Source: JAUPKT01 sp964427855
GTDB taxonomy: Bacteria > Desulfobacterota > Desulfomonilia > Desulfomonilales > Desulfomonilaceae
NCBI GenBank assembly: GCA_964427855.1
Contig: CAYRVH010000043.1
Span: 1 to 27,363 of the forward strand
Length of the DNA: 27,363 nt
Direction of reading: 5' to 3'
Shown here: positions 7,040-14,373 of the stretch, piece after piece
Layout of the letters: every line of letters starts with the position of its first letter
How positions within the stretch are numbered: the first letter of the stretch is position 1
The notes under the pieces: model-generated
Told to the model about the DNA's origin: nothing
Seen by the model: the letters and a program-made list of their open reading frames with translations, nothing else
Databases searched by the model: none
Program-made: the position numbers and the translations under genes

Positions 7040-7423
7040 GGCTGGCCTCCTCAGTCTCTGCTCTTGATCTGATGTCTCGTCTCAGGGGCTGTTCCCCGTT
7101 GCGGTTGTCTCTCTGCCCAGGAGTAAGCAAGGATGATGCCAACCTCACATTTATTCGTAAGATACTGCTATCATTGATGTATCTCGTGACAAGTCGGCTG
7201 CGCCGTTGACAGCGATGCTGTGGTGAAAATCCTCATACAGGCAACTCTGATGACTAAGGGGACGGATATCAATTTGTTTTTATTATTGATTATTTCTATT
7301 GTAGGAAATTACCACATGGGTGTGGCAAACCGCGACAGCGCCCATGCCTTATGTGCCGAGCTCGCCGGCAAAAGGTCGGCTGCCTCTGCGCAGGCGTTGC
7401 CTCCAACGCGCGGGAACAGAGCT
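7040..7423. other. Intergenic region between archaemetzincin and cysteine-module genes
   Basis: It holds the sigma-54 promoter at 7127-7141 and an AT-rich stretch at about 7265-7312 that could be an activator-binding or bending region. A small hairpin CCACA-TGGG-TGTGG (7312-7325) sits 100 bases past the archaemetzincin stop and could be a weak terminator on the minus strand. No gene was seen. Confidence 0.5.
7127..7141 (-). promoter_or_regulatory. Sigma-54 (-24/-12) promoter for the cysteine-module genes
   Basis: On the minus strand the sequence is TGGCATCATCCTTGC, preceded by T and followed by TT. It matches TGGCACG-N4-TTGC at the invariant GG and GC with exact spacing. Transcription should start near 7115, about 75 bases before the ATG at 7039. 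An NtrC-family activator is encoded nearby (8041-9426), a plausible but unproven regulator. Confidence 0.7.
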
Positions 7424-8044
7424 TCATGACGACTCGTGAGGAGTGCTGTCCTTCTCTTTTTGCAGCATATCGCGCACAGCTTCCGATAAGAACATTTCGC
7501 AATAATCGCATAAGTAGTTGAGCTTATCGTCCAGCTCTGCGAGGGTGTTCGAGGCGCGCATGACGCATCTGCCGGTGTGGCAATGGGGGAGATTGAAGGT
7601 GTGGCCTATCTCATGAAGCGCCACTTTCACGACGCGCTCGAGGAAGACTTCACGAGGGGCAAATTCAGACTCTTTGCCTCGATGTAGTCTGTAGCAGGAA
7701 AGCACCGCAGCGGCGCCGTTTAGGTAGGCTTCTCCGAACACATAGGTCAAAATGGGATTGCAGAGGTCTTCGGTTGTCACGCCGAGGATCTTTCTTGCGT
7801 TGCCAGCGCGATTGTTGGACAGATACTTGATGATCGTCATGGCATTATATTGATTTCGCATTTCCATGAAGGCCTCTGGCGGGAGGGGTTCGGGTTCGAG
7901 CAAATCCACGGGAAGTCTGAGGATACCTTGAAGGCTGTCTGTGACCACCCGAAGTACGTCCTCCCCTACCCGCCCTAAGGGCATGACCGCAATAAGGCCC
8001 TTTCTTGGGGGACCCTGTTCGGACTGCTTCGCCCCCCTCCTCAT
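7424..8044 (-). CDS. amzA: Archaemetzincin-family zinc metalloprotease
   Basis: 206 residues, no signal peptide, so probably cytoplasmic. It carries the archaemetzincin signature: HEIGHTFNLPHC (H144, E145, H148, H154, C155), then C160-V-M162 ('HTGRCVM') and, after 16 residues, C179-x2-C182. The three histidines should bind catalytic zinc with E145 as base, and the four cysteines form a second, structural zinc site, as known for this family. The usual glycine of HExxHxxGxxH is Asn151. The N-terminal strand 'GLIAVMPLGRVGEDVLRVV' is the usual family start. The ATG at 8044 overlaps the upstream response regulator stop by four bases (ATGA), so translation is coupled to a two-component system. Physiological substrates of bacterial archaemetzincins are unknown; the coupling hints at proteolysis linked to the same signal. 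Confidence 0.9.
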   Translation of the reverse strand: MRRGAKQSEQGPPRKGLIAVMPLGRVGEDVLRVVTDSLQGILRLPVDLLEPEPLPPEAFMEMRNQYNAMTIIKYLSNNRAGNARKILGVTTEDLCNPILTYVFGEAYLNGAAAVLSCYRLHRGKESEFAPREVFLERVVKVALHEIGHTFNLPHCHTGRCVMRASNTLAELDDKLNYLCDYCEMFLSEAVRDMLQKEKDSTPHESS

Positions 8045-9426
8045 CGCGGCGCAGCTTCCGAACGTTCGAGAGACTGATGGAAGTTGTATTTCTTGATCTT
8101 CTTATGCAGCGTAGATCTATCCACTTCGAGGACTCTTGCGGCTCGGCTGATGTTCCACTCGGTTTCGTCCAGGATGCGCTTGATGTGCGCCGCTTCAGCC
8201 TCTTCAAGGGATCGGGGCCCTTGGGATGATAGCGGAGAACCGGCGGGCTCCGCGGCCAAATAGGCAAAGGCATCAGGCGTGATGATTCTTTTTTTTGACG
8301 TGACCACTGCGCGCTCCACAACGTTTTCCAATTCCCGTATATTTCCCGGCCATGGATAGTTCACAAGGATGTCCATGGCCTTGTCGCTGATAGAATCCAC
8401 GCGTCGATTCGTTTCTCGGGAGAAGCGCTGAAGAAAATGGTTTGCCAAGAGCGGGATATCCTCTTTTCGTTCCCGCAGGGCAGGAACTCGCAGGGTAATC
8501 ACATTGATGCGGTAAAAAAAATCTTGGCGAAAGGTTCCATTGGCGATCTGGCTGTTCAGATCTTTGTGGGTCGCGCTGATGAGGCGAAAGTCTGCGGTAA
8601 TGGGTTCGACGCCTCCGACGCGAAAAAAGCGCTTGTCTTGAAGGACTCTCAGGAGGTCCACCTGCATCTTCGGCGAGATTTCGCCAATCTCGTCGAGGAA
8701 CAAGGTCCCGCCTTCGGCAACTTCGATCAAGCCTTTTTTGGCCCTTACCGCTCCTGTAAACGAGCCCTTCTCGTACCCAAATATCTCGCTCTCGATAAGA
8801 GATTCGGGGATGGCTCCGCAATTAATGGGGACAAAAGGGCCGCCAAGTCGCTTGCTATTGGCGTGAATGGCACGAGCTATGAGTTCTTTGCCGGTTCCGG
8901 TTTCTCCCAGGATGAGGACGGAGGATTCGCTGCCGGCGATTTCGCCTATGGTATCGAAGAGTTCCATCATGCCTGGCGACTTTCCTACTATCTCATCCAA
9001 GCCCGCCCAACAACGGGAAATTTCCCCCCGCAAATACTGAGACTCTTCCAGGAGCCTTTGATGCTCCAGGAGCTTGGCTACCAAAAGGCCGAGGCTCTCG
9101 GGATCAAAAGGCTTGACGAGGAAGTCGTTGGCGCCGAGTCGCATGGCTTGCACAGCATGCTCGACGGTGCCGTATGCAGTGATTATCACCACAAGGGTCG
9201 TAGGGAATTGCTTTTTGACCTGCTCGAGCAGCCCAAACCCACCCATACCAGGCATCTTGATGTCCACAAAAAGGATATCATAGAATCTTTGTTCCATCAG
9301 TGAGAGGGCCTGCTCGCCAGAGTCCGCTTTGTCCACGGCAGCGCCTTCCTTCTCAAGCCACGCCGCTAGCGATTCTCTCACAATAAGTTCATCATCAACC
9401 ACCATGAATCTGTGTCGTCTGGCCAT
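8041..9426 (-). CDS. NtrC-family sigma-54 response regulator
   Basis: 461 residues with the full NtrC layout. A receiver domain (1-120) has the acidic pair D11/D12 and phospho-acceptor D55 in 'ILFVDIKMPG'. The AAA+ domain (about 145-380) has Walker A GETGTGKE (174-181), the sigma-54 contact loop GSFTGA (221-226, Ser in place of the usual Ala), Walker B 'TLFLDE' and 'ALRERKEDIPLL'. The C-terminal Fis-type helix-turn-helix ends 'EWNISRAARVLEVDRSTLHK'. It should be phosphorylated by the kinase encoded just upstream and activate -24/-12 promoters; the site at 7127-7141 is a candidate target. Its start overlaps the kinase gene by 32 bases and its stop overlaps the archaemetzincin start by 4. The ATG at 9426 has GGGAGG 13 bases upstream, a little far. 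Confidence 0.95.
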   Translation of the reverse strand: MARRHRFMVVDDELIVRESLAAWLEKEGAAVDKADSGEQALSLMEQRFYDILFVDIKMPGMGGFGLLEQVKKQFPTTLVVIITAYGTVEHAVQAMRLGANDFLVKPFDPESLGLLVAKLLEHQRLLEESQYLRGEISRCWAGLDEIVGKSPGMMELFDTIGEIAGSESSVLILGETGTGKELIARAIHANSKRLGGPFVPINCGAIPESLIESEIFGYEKGSFTGAVRAKKGLIEVAEGGTLFLDEIGEISPKMQVDLLRVLQDKRFFRVGGVEPITADFRLISATHKDLNSQIANGTFRQDFFYRINVITLRVPALRERKEDIPLLANHFLQRFSRETNRRVDSISDKAMDILVNYPWPGNIRELENVVERAVVTSKKRIITPDAFAYLAAEPAGSPLSSQGPRSLEEAEAAHIKRILDETEWNISRAARVLEVDRSTLHKKIKKYNFHQSLERSEAAPR

Positions 9427-11023
9427 GAACGAGCTTGCGCCTCCCTGTAGGGACTTCAGCAGCGGATTGCTCTTCTGATCCCTTGTAAACGGGCAGATTT
9501 ATTCCGAACACCGTGCCCTGATTTTCCTCACTCTGCATGTCAACGGTTCCTCCGTGCTGAGTGACAATGCCATACACGACGCTTAATCCGAGTCCCACTC
9601 CTTTTCCAACGTCTTTCGTGGTCACGAACGGCTCCCAGATGCTGCCTTGGAGCCCTTTGGGTATGCCAATGCCGGTATCTTTTACCAATATGCGTATGTA
9701 GTCGTTGTCGCCCTCCATCCGCGCCTCGACGGTGATGACGCCGCCGCGCGGCATGGCATCCATGGCATTGATCACAAGATTCAGCAGGGCTTGCTTGATG
9801 CGGCCGCGATCGCCGAAGATGGGGCTCAAGTCGTAGGGGATGCGGCGTTCGAGCCTCACTCCTTGAAGGGACGCCCGATTTTGGATAAGCATGAAGATCT
9901 CGTCTAACAACCGACTGAGATCAAAGGCTGTCTTCTCCATATTATCAAGCCGGGCAAAGGCAAGAAGATTCCGAAGGATTTGTCCGCAGCGCGCAGACTC
10001 TCCTGCAATCAGGTCAAGGTATGAACGAAAGCGATTCAGTTCCTCGGGGTCAAGTGAATCTTTGTCGAAGGACTGTCTCATAAGTTTCGCAAAGGTCAGG
10101 ATCCCCTGAATCGGATTGTTGATTTCGTGGACCGCCGCTGCAGCCAACTGGCCAAGAGCGACCATTTTGTCCCTCTCGAGAATGTGAGAAAAGTTCTGCT
10201 GAATATCTTGGGCCTGCTGGTCAAGCACCCGGGTCATCTCTCTATGGATATCTTTCCAGACCACGAGGACATTCATCGACTCCTGGCCTTCGGTTTTCAT
10301 CGGATACGCGCTCACGGTGAAATAGTACTTGGAATTATGCCTCGTCGTTGCCTCTTTCACCGTATGAACGGATTTCCCAGTCCGGAGGACTTCACGAGCT
10401 ATGCACCTGTCTCCTGCGCAGTCGCAGGGCTTCACGCCTTTTCTCAACACCCAGTGACACGGTCGGCCGATGCAGTCTTGCAGCACCATCTTCCCTCTCT
10501 CGAGGACAGAGTTGCTGATTTCTACGATCTTCAAGTCTTCGTCAACGACCATGAGGCTTACCTCAGGACCTGAGGTCAAGACCTCTTTCATCAACTCCAC
10601 CGTCTGAAGTCTCGTCCGCGCCGCAATCAGTTGCCCGGATATGTCTTTCAGGCCTTTGACGATTCGGAGGATCAGCGAATCCAGTAGTCTTGTTTTAGGG
10701 GGCATGATCTCTGCGAGCAGTCGGAACAATTCCGGCTGATCTTTGGTCTGGATCACGAGATCTGGCGGGGAGGCCCTGACATATTGCTGGATGTCTTGGA
10801 ACACAGAGACGGTCATGGCGTCATCCGCAGCGGCTCCGATAGCGCTCGCCGCAACCGGGATCGAGTGGACATGGACTATCTCATGGCCCATGTTTGTGAG
10901 GGACTGCAAGACATCGGCCACATGCGTGTCGGATTCCGACCCCACCACGAGCACTCGCAAGGTGGGTGGAAGAGGAGACTGTGCCGGACCTTCGAGATTC
11001 TTCGTTTCTTGTTCCACGTTCAT
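9395..11023 (-). CDS. Cytoplasmic NtrB-like sensor histidine kinase with a cysteine-rich PAS domain
   Basis: 542 residues, no transmembrane segment. Residues 22-110 form a Rossmann-like N-terminal region ('LRVLVVGSESDTHVADVLQS'). A PAS domain (about 145-265) contains five cysteines, C184, C189, C200, C202 and C207 ('CIGRPCHWVLRKGVKPCDC'), which suggests redox or metal sensing. The dimerisation/H-box is 'AAVHEINNPIQGIL' with phospho-acceptor H299; the ATPase domain shows 'NLVINAMDA', 'DTGIGIP' and 'GVGLGLSVVYG'. It should autophosphorylate and pass phosphate to the regulator encoded next, whose start codon lies inside this gene. A good sigma-70 promoter (TTGCCC-N16-TATAAT, 11042-11069 minus strand) lies just upstream of the ATG at 11023. 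The ribosome binding site is a G-run, GGGGG, five bases before the ATG. The signal sensed is unknown. Confidence 0.92.
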   Translation of the reverse strand: MNVEQETKNLEGPAQSPLPPTLRVLVVGSESDTHVADVLQSLTNMGHEIVHVHSIPVAASAIGAAADDAMTVSVFQDIQQYVRASPPDLVIQTKDQPELFRLLAEIMPPKTRLLDSLILRIVKGLKDISGQLIAARTRLQTVELMKEVLTSGPEVSLMVVDEDLKIVEISNSVLERGKMVLQDCIGRPCHWVLRKGVKPCDCAGDRCIAREVLRTGKSVHTVKEATTRHNSKYYFTVSAYPMKTEGQESMNVLVVWKDIHREMTRVLDQQAQDIQQNFSHILERDKMVALGQLAAAAVHEINNPIQGILTFAKLMRQSFDKDSLDPEELNRFRSYLDLIAGESARCGQILRNLLAFARLDNMEKTAFDLSRLLDEIFMLIQNRASLQGVRLERRIPYDLSPIFGDRGRIKQALLNLVINAMDAMPRGGVITVEARMEGDNDYIRILVKDTGIGIPKGLQGSIWEPFVTTKDVGKGVGLGLSVVYGIVTQHGGTVDMQSEENQGTVFGINLPVYKGSEEQSAAEVPTGRRKLVHGQTTQIHGG

Positions 11024-11041
11024 GGCAACCCCCGCTGCTTC

Positions 11042-11069
11042 ATTATAGCAGCTCCCAAGAAGCGGGCAA
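11042..11069 (-). promoter_or_regulatory. Sigma-70 promoter of the kinase-regulator-archaemetzincin operon
   Basis: On the minus strand TTGCCC (11064-11069), a 16-base spacer and a perfect TATAAT (11042-11047) preceded by TGC, an extended -10. The start site would be near 11035, giving a 5' leader of only about 12 bases that still contains the GGGGG ribosome binding site. Confidence 0.6.
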
Positions 11070-11161
11070 TATGCAAATTTTCGAAATGTCAGTCAAAATG
11101 AGGCCACTGGCATCACAAGAGTGAGGGAATCGCTCACGGATAAGCTGCATGTGAAATGTCC

Positions 11162-11189
11162 TTGCACTGGCCGGCGTCTGTGCTAGGGT
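11162..11189 (+). promoter_or_regulatory. Candidate sigma-70 promoter of the beta-helix gene
   Basis: TTGCAC (11162-11167), 16-base spacer, TAGGGT (11184-11189) with an upstream TGC giving an extended -10. The -10 box is a modest match, so this is tentative. The palindrome at 11211-11224 would fall about 15 bases after the start site. Confidence 0.35.
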
Positions 11190-11210
11190 ATGGATTCTCG
11201 ACTCCTTCCA

Positions 11211-11224
11211 TTATCTCGAGATAA
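11211..11224. promoter_or_regulatory. 14-bp perfect palindrome, possible operator
   Basis: TTATCTCGAGATAA reads the same on both strands. It lies five bases before the GGAGG of the beta-helix gene, in its predicted leader, where a bound dimeric repressor could block transcription. No cognate regulator is identified. Confidence 0.4.
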
Positions 11225-11242
11225 ACAGCGGAGGCTTGCAGC

Positions 11243-12877
11243 ATGGCATCCGTCTTCATTATCGCACTGATTGCGGCCCTGTGCGTGATGGTTGATCCGG
11301 GCCATTGCGCCACATATCACGTGGACTCAAACCGCGGAAATGACGGATACCCGGGCACGAAGGAGGAACCGTTTCGCACTATTCGCCGGGCTTCGGAGGT
11401 AATGACGCCGGGCGATAAGGCGCTCATTCACGAGGGTGTGTATCAGGAACAGATCATGGGGGGTAGGTCTGGCGCTGAGGGTGCTCCTATTGTCTATGAG
11501 GGAGTGGACAGAGAACGAGTGATTCTTAGAGGTTGCGTCCGAGTCTCCGACTGGAAGAAAGTGGGAAATGTGTGGATGAAAGGGGCCGTGCGGCCGGTCA
11601 CCCCGATTAATGCGTATGTCATGGTTGATGAAAAGCGCAAACTGACCAGGGTTACATCTGCCACCGATATGCCGGAGGGTAGTTTCTATTTGGGACCAGA
11701 GGGCGTGTACGCCATACGATTGTGGGGAGACAAAAACCCGAACACAGACCACACAATAGATGTACATAAATTGGATTTTGCGTTCAACGCGGGCGATCGT
11801 TGGGGCGGCACGTCCAAAAAATGGATTGTATTGCGGAACATGACCATCGAAAAATACGGGGTGTACGCAGTTTCCACTATGCCCACCCAGCATGAAGAAA
11901 ATTCCCATTGGGAATTGGACGGGCTCATCATCCGTTACAACAACGGCGCGGGCGTCTTTTCATGTCTCGATGACTGGCATGTCCATGATTGCGTCTTTGA
12001 ACGCAACGGCATCCACGGCTGCCAAATTGACGGCGCGCGCGTACGTTTTGAGCGCAACACGTGCAAGGAGAATGAATGGTTCGCCCATTCCGGTTACGGG
12101 GGAGCGGGTGTGTTGGTGGGGCCTCATGCATGGACGCACTCCTGCATTATACGCGATAACACATTTGCGAACGACGGCTACCCAGACGGCTACGGCTGCG
12201 GCATATACCTCGAGGGCCAGTCGTCAGGTAATATCATTGAGGGCAATGTCATTCTCGGCAGCCGTCATGCGGGTGTCGGCTTTTATGGTTCCTCAAAGAA
12301 TGTTGTCATCAATAATGTCCTGATCGATATTTCGCCCAAGAATTTGTGGGAACTGACGGCTGCGTTTGTGGTGCATCACAGCCTAGAAGGGCCTCCCACT
12401 CAGTCCAAGGGCAACTTGATCGCCCACAACACGGTGTGGGGTTGCGCCGCTCCTGTTGCAGTGTCCAACCCCAGCGAAGGCATGCGCGCCGAGGACATAA
12501 ACCGCTTTGTGAACAATTTCTTCGGTCTATGCAAAGCCTGTCTGGCCTTGACAGCGTCTCACGCAGCGCAATTCGAGAACAATGCCTGGTATCGTTGTCC
12601 TGAGTCTGGGCAATCTGCGGGGATGCGGAAGTGGATCGGCGCGTTTTCAGGCGCAGGCTCCAAATTCTCCAGCACGCCGCCCGACGCCGCTCCCATCTTC
12701 GTGACAAACCCCGAGTTTGTTGACCCGGCCTCTTCCGATTTTCACCTTCAAAAGGGATCTCCTCTTATAGACGCCGGCATGCCCCTTGCGGAGATCAAGA
12801 CAGACAGGGACGGAAATCCTCGACCGGTGGGGGCGAAGCCCGACATCGGCGCCTACGAATTTTCGGGTACACCGTAG
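11243..12877 (+). CDS. Exported right-handed parallel beta-helix protein
   Basis: 544 residues. The N-terminus MASVFIIALIAALCVMVDPG followed by HCATYHV is a Sec signal peptide with probable cleavage after HCA, though it lacks positive charge at the start. 'YHVDSNRGNDGYPGTKEEPF' followed by 'RTIRRASEVMTPGD' and 'VYQEQI' is the typical opening of DUF1565/pectate-lyase-like beta-helix proteins. The middle (about 190-400) has repeated short strands such as 'NMTIEKYGVYAVS', 'NTFANDGYPDGYGCGIYLEG', 'NIIEGNVILGSRHAGVGFYG' and 'NVVINNVLID'. The tail 'KGSPLIDAGMP...DIGAYEF' is a common end of these proteins. The fold suggests periplasmic or extracellular binding or cleavage of a polysaccharide, but no catalytic residues can be named. 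ATG at 11243 has GGAGG eight bases upstream. It is divergent from the kinase operon. Confidence 0.85.
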   Translation: MASVFIIALIAALCVMVDPGHCATYHVDSNRGNDGYPGTKEEPFRTIRRASEVMTPGDKALIHEGVYQEQIMGGRSGAEGAPIVYEGVDRERVILRGCVRVSDWKKVGNVWMKGAVRPVTPINAYVMVDEKRKLTRVTSATDMPEGSFYLGPEGVYAIRLWGDKNPNTDHTIDVHKLDFAFNAGDRWGGTSKKWIVLRNMTIEKYGVYAVSTMPTQHEENSHWELDGLIIRYNNGAGVFSCLDDWHVHDCVFERNGIHGCQIDGARVRFERNTCKENEWFAHSGYGGAGVLVGPHAWTHSCIIRDNTFANDGYPDGYGCGIYLEGQSSGNIIEGNVILGSRHAGVGFYGSSKNVVINNVLIDISPKNLWELTAAFVVHHSLEGPPTQSKGNLIAHNTVWGCAAPVAVSNPSEGMRAEDINRFVNNFFGLCKACLALTASHAAQFENNAWYRCPESGQSAGMRKWIGAFSGAGSKFSSTPPDAAPIFVTNPEFVDPASSDFHLQKGSPLIDAGMPLAEIKTDRDGNPRPVGAKPDIGAYEFSGTP

Positions 12878-13061
12878 CGCCTCCGATTCATACAAAATTG
12901 AGGACGTATGGAGCGGCTCCCGGAGTACACGGCAATTCTTTCAGCGGGATTTAAGCTCGAATGAGGTGAGCTGAGATTGGTTCGTCGCCTTCGACTTCTC
13001 TCGATGATGCAAGAGAAGTTAAGGCATTATTGCGACGAAAGAGAGACCATGTGGCAATAAT

Positions 13062-13089
13062 TTTTGAGAAAAAAATAAATTTCTCAAAA
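13062..13089. repeat. AT-rich perfect inverted repeat
   Basis: TTTTGAGAAA (13062-13071) and TTTCTCAAAA (13080-13089) are perfectly inverted around an 8-base loop AAAATAAA. It lies about 190 bases past the beta-helix gene. It could be a protein-binding site or a weak hairpin; it lacks the GC-rich stem of an intrinsic terminator. Confidence 0.5.
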
Positions 13090-13216
13090 CCCATTTATCC
13101 GGCCATTCTTTATTCAACAGGACATACCAGATTTCTGGGGGCTATGGAAATGAATCACGAATTCGTCGCGGGGCTGCGTTATGTCACACTCCCGACCGTG
13201 TTGATACATGGTGAGT

Positions 13217-13249
13217 TTCCTGGATTCCAATTTTCATGGGAATGACAAT
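13217..13249. repeat. GGATTCC...GGGAATGACAAT dispersed repeat, copy 2
   Basis: TTCCTGGATTCC (13217-13228) and GGGAATGACAAT (13238-13249) match the flanks of copy 1 at 944-975. TTCC pairs with GGAA to give a small hairpin. Confidence 0.5.
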
Positions 13250-13695
13250 CTGACGTATGCCAATCCCTTGATTTCTTTGGGAAACGGTTATTGATTCCAA
13301 AGAGCGACACGCTGCCTCCATCACTCCATGAATCAACGGCCGCCCCTCAATTATTGGGAAAGGGCCTGTTGATTCAACACGTGGCACTTTTCGCGTTCGG
13401 CTTAGTCGAGAGCCCATCTGCACCCTGGATTATCGGCTTCGCGGGCGCGACATTCACGGGTGCATCGTTGAATTCGTGAAGACCTTCGAGAACCGTGAAA
13501 GCCCTGTGACGCTTTTGTATTGCAACGTGGGGCACTTGACAATGGTTCTTGGGGTGCGCAAATGCTAACCGTGACAAGCAACGTGATCTGCGTGCCAGCA
13601 AACGAATGACTGAATGATGCCCAGCGTGAAAAATCACACGCGAACGAAATTACACGGAGCACGCCGACGACTCACGGAAGCTTTTGGAGGAAGTA

Positions 13696-14298
13696 GTGAC
13701 GGACAACACAAGTAATTCGCATGAGAGTGGCGTATCTACTCAAGAGATAAAGAGTGAGGCGGCAGCGGTGGAAAAACATCCACCTACGGCGCCTGCGCCG
13801 ATACGAACACAGAGCGCCGGTTCAGAGGCTGATCAAGAAACCAAGGAGACGGACCCCCTGGAGGAGGCCAAAAAGTTAGCATCGGAGAATCGAGATCGAT
13901 GGCTTCGAGCGGTGGCAGACCTCGAGAATTTCAAGAAACGGAGTGCACAGGAGCGTACAAAACTAATAAAGTATCAGAATGAAGACCTTTTGCGAGATCT
14001 GTTGACCATCTCAGACAACTTAGAGCGCGCCCTGTCCCACTGCGACGAAAAGGTTGCGGCAAGCGGGCTCGCTGAGGGTATTCGACTGGTGGCCAATATG
14101 TTGAAGGATACGATGTCCAAGTATGGCGTCGCGGCTATCGAATGCGTGGGTAAACCGTTTGACCCCACATTTCACGAGGCAATAGGCAAGGTACCCGGTA
14201 CAGGAGCAGCGCCAAACACCGTCGTCGAAGAGCTAGAGAGAGGATACATGTATCACGACCGGCTCCTGAGACCGGCAAAAGTAACCATATCTGCCTGA
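13696..14298 (+). CDS. grpE: GrpE, nucleotide exchange factor for DnaK
   Basis: About 200 residues. After a low-complexity acidic N-terminus, the family core is clear: 'ENRDRWLRAVADLENFKKRS' (the long coiled-coil helix that forms the dimer), 'DNLERAL', 'KYGVAAIECVGKPFDPTFHE' and the end 'EELERGYMYHDRLLRPAKVT'. GrpE promotes ADP release from DnaK in the cytoplasm. I place the start at GTG 13696 because GGAGG at 13686-13690 is five bases upstream; the in-frame TTG at 13684 overlaps that site and is unlikely. It precedes dnaK by 75 bases and the two are presumably cotranscribed. There is no hrcA upstream and no dnaJ downstream within the window. Confidence 0.95.
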   Translation: MTDNTSNSHESGVSTQEIKSEAAAVEKHPPTAPAPIRTQSAGSEADQETKETDPLEEAKKLASENRDRWLRAVADLENFKKRSAQERTKLIKYQNEDLLRDLLTISDNLERALSHCDEKVAASGLAEGIRLVANMLKDTMSKYGVAAIECVGKPFDPTFHEAIGKVPGTGAAPNTVVEELERGYMYHDRLLRPAKVTISA

Positions 14299-14373
14299 AA
14301 GAAATCAGACAGGAGCAACGCGAAAAAAGAGCTATAAAGATAGAACCCGCTCACCAGAGCGTAGGAGGAACAC

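Larger units (their letters stand above)
12878..13695. other. Gene-free region before grpE
   Basis: About 800 bases without a credible gene. It holds a 10-bp AT-rich inverted repeat (13062-13089), a second GGATTCC...GGGAATGACAAT repeat (13217-13249) and a small palindrome TGTTGA-T-TCAACA (13367-13379). TTGACA at 13536-13541 might be a -35 box for grpE-dnaK but the bases 17 downstream are a poor -10. No CIRCE element (TTAGCACTC-N9-GAGTGCTAA) was found. Confidence 0.5.

Noticed and set aside
6365..7072. 235-residue open frame on the plus strand across both cysteine-module genes
   Set aside because: Antisense to two genes that have good ribosome sites and a shared conserved motif; the apparent repeat in it is only the reverse of the cysteine module.
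8437..9303. 288-residue open frame on the plus strand opposite the response regulator
   Set aside because: Shadow of the NtrC-family gene; no family features and no ribosome site.
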